64,000 bases of DNA. Source: Taudactylus pleione (Eukaryota; Chordata; Amphibia; Anura; Myobatrachidae). This document shows positions 63,486 to 64,000 of this stretch, one piece after another. A program made the translations under genes and the position numbers. The DNA is taken from assembly GCA_031769625.1 (NCBI GenBank), contig JAUIMM010000200.1, positions 49,994,001-50,058,000 on the forward strand, in the 5' to 3' direction. Each line of letters starts with the position of its first letter. Position 1 is the first letter of the stretch. The notes below the pieces were generated by a model. That model was not told the DNA's origin and ran no database searches. It worked only from the letters and a program-made list of their open reading frames with translations.

Positions 63486-64000
63486 CTCCTGTGCTCATCC
63501 CTTACTTGCTAAATAAAGGGCTGCCTAAATGGACAAAAATATTAGGGGTCCCCTTTCCTAATGTGCAGTATAAATCAAAAAGTGTAATTGTACCATTGCA
63601 CAGATTTGTATAGCCAACAATGGGGGAGATGTATGAACCGCCAAAGCGGCACCAATGCATGTTATGTGCGCTGATACCACTTCTGCCCATGTATGATTGT
63701 GGGGCTGGGTGGTAATAAACAGTGGCGCTATGCACCCCTGTCATTATCGGCGCTGCTATCTACAAGGCAGGGCTATGTATGAACGGTCAGTTTGCCTGAC
63801 CGTTTCGCCCGCTGCAGCCATTGCTGTCGGCAGCTATAGCCTTGCGATGCCCTATCCCCACAGCAGGGACCGCGCTGTCCCTGCTGCGGCGGCTGCAGTC
63901 TCCAGGGCTGCATGCGGGATCTCACGATACTTGCGAGATCCCACGCATGCTCAGTGGAGCCGGCTGGGACTGTGACACAGCGCATCAGCACTAGGCTGCT
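63486..64000. other. Window end, probable MITE fragment
   Basis: From GGGGGAGATGTATGAACCGC at about 63621 the sequence looks like the start of another MITE. It includes a CGGTCAGTTTGCCTGACCG hairpin at about 63783-63801 and GCGAGATCCCACGCATGC. It runs off the window, so no right end is visible. Confidence 0.4.

Noticed and set aside
1..64000. CRISPR array, operons, bacterial genes
   Set aside because: No regularly spaced direct repeats. Exon-intron genes and vertebrate transposons show this is eukaryotic nuclear DNA.
1..64000. tRNA or rRNA genes and tRNA-derived SINEs
   Set aside because: I looked for tRNA A/B-box pairs and rRNA-like blocks and found nothing I could support by eye.

Overview
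This window is vertebrate nuclear DNA, most likely from an anuran amphibian with a large, transposon-rich genome. The evidence is two conserved vertebrate genes split into short exons by long introns, three DIRS-type tyrosine-recombinase retrotransposons, Tc1 transposons, Penelope-like fragments and many small palindromic elements. The species cannot be named from the sequence alone.

Host genes, both on the + strand. NANP (N-acylneuraminate-9-phosphatase, sialic acid synthesis) has coding exons at 1300-1389 and 12128-12763. Its 10.7 kb intron is filled by a multi-hairpin element, a Tc1 copy with long inverted repeats, a large foldback, a decayed DIRS element and a cluster of MITEs. TTL (tubulin tyrosine ligase) has seven coding exons (16537-16693, 28128-28206, 29123-29355, 39109-39244, 42397-42666, 43552-43695, 45460-45574). 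They join in frame to 377 codons plus a stop, the usual length of the vertebrate protein. No other host gene was recognised.

Mobile DNA by region. 0-0.6 kb: tandem ~250 bp repeat. 1.9-11.3 kb: NANP intron elements. 13.6-15.7 kb: MITE fragments. 17.4-18.9 kb: a near-identical 167 bp duplication and GGTTAGG-like tracts. 20.2-21.5 kb: two inverted, recently inserted elements built almost wholly of consecutive hairpins. 24.6-26.2 kb: nested MITEs, one made of the termini of the Tc1 element at 55 kb. 30.9-36.8 kb: a young DIRS element in TTL intron 3, with gag, RT/RNase H/methylase-like and recombinase ORFs, terminal inverted repeats and an internal complementary region. 46.4-52.3 kb: an older copy of the same DIRS family. 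55.3-57.0 kb: a Tc1 element with an uninterrupted 346-residue transposase. 57.0-62.1 kb: Penelope-like fragments (GIY-YIG end and hammerhead-like termini) and an internally deleted chromodomain gypsy element. 63.1-64 kb: further MITEs.

The most unusual material is the multi-hairpin family (1887-2390, ~9790-10176, 20166-20702, 20934-21482). Each copy is a train of about ten or more stem-loops. Between subfamilies the stem sequences have changed on both arms together, and in one hairpin the inner loop is flipped between two otherwise ~96% alike copies (estimated by eye). This suggests that the hairpin architecture itself is being maintained or repaired.
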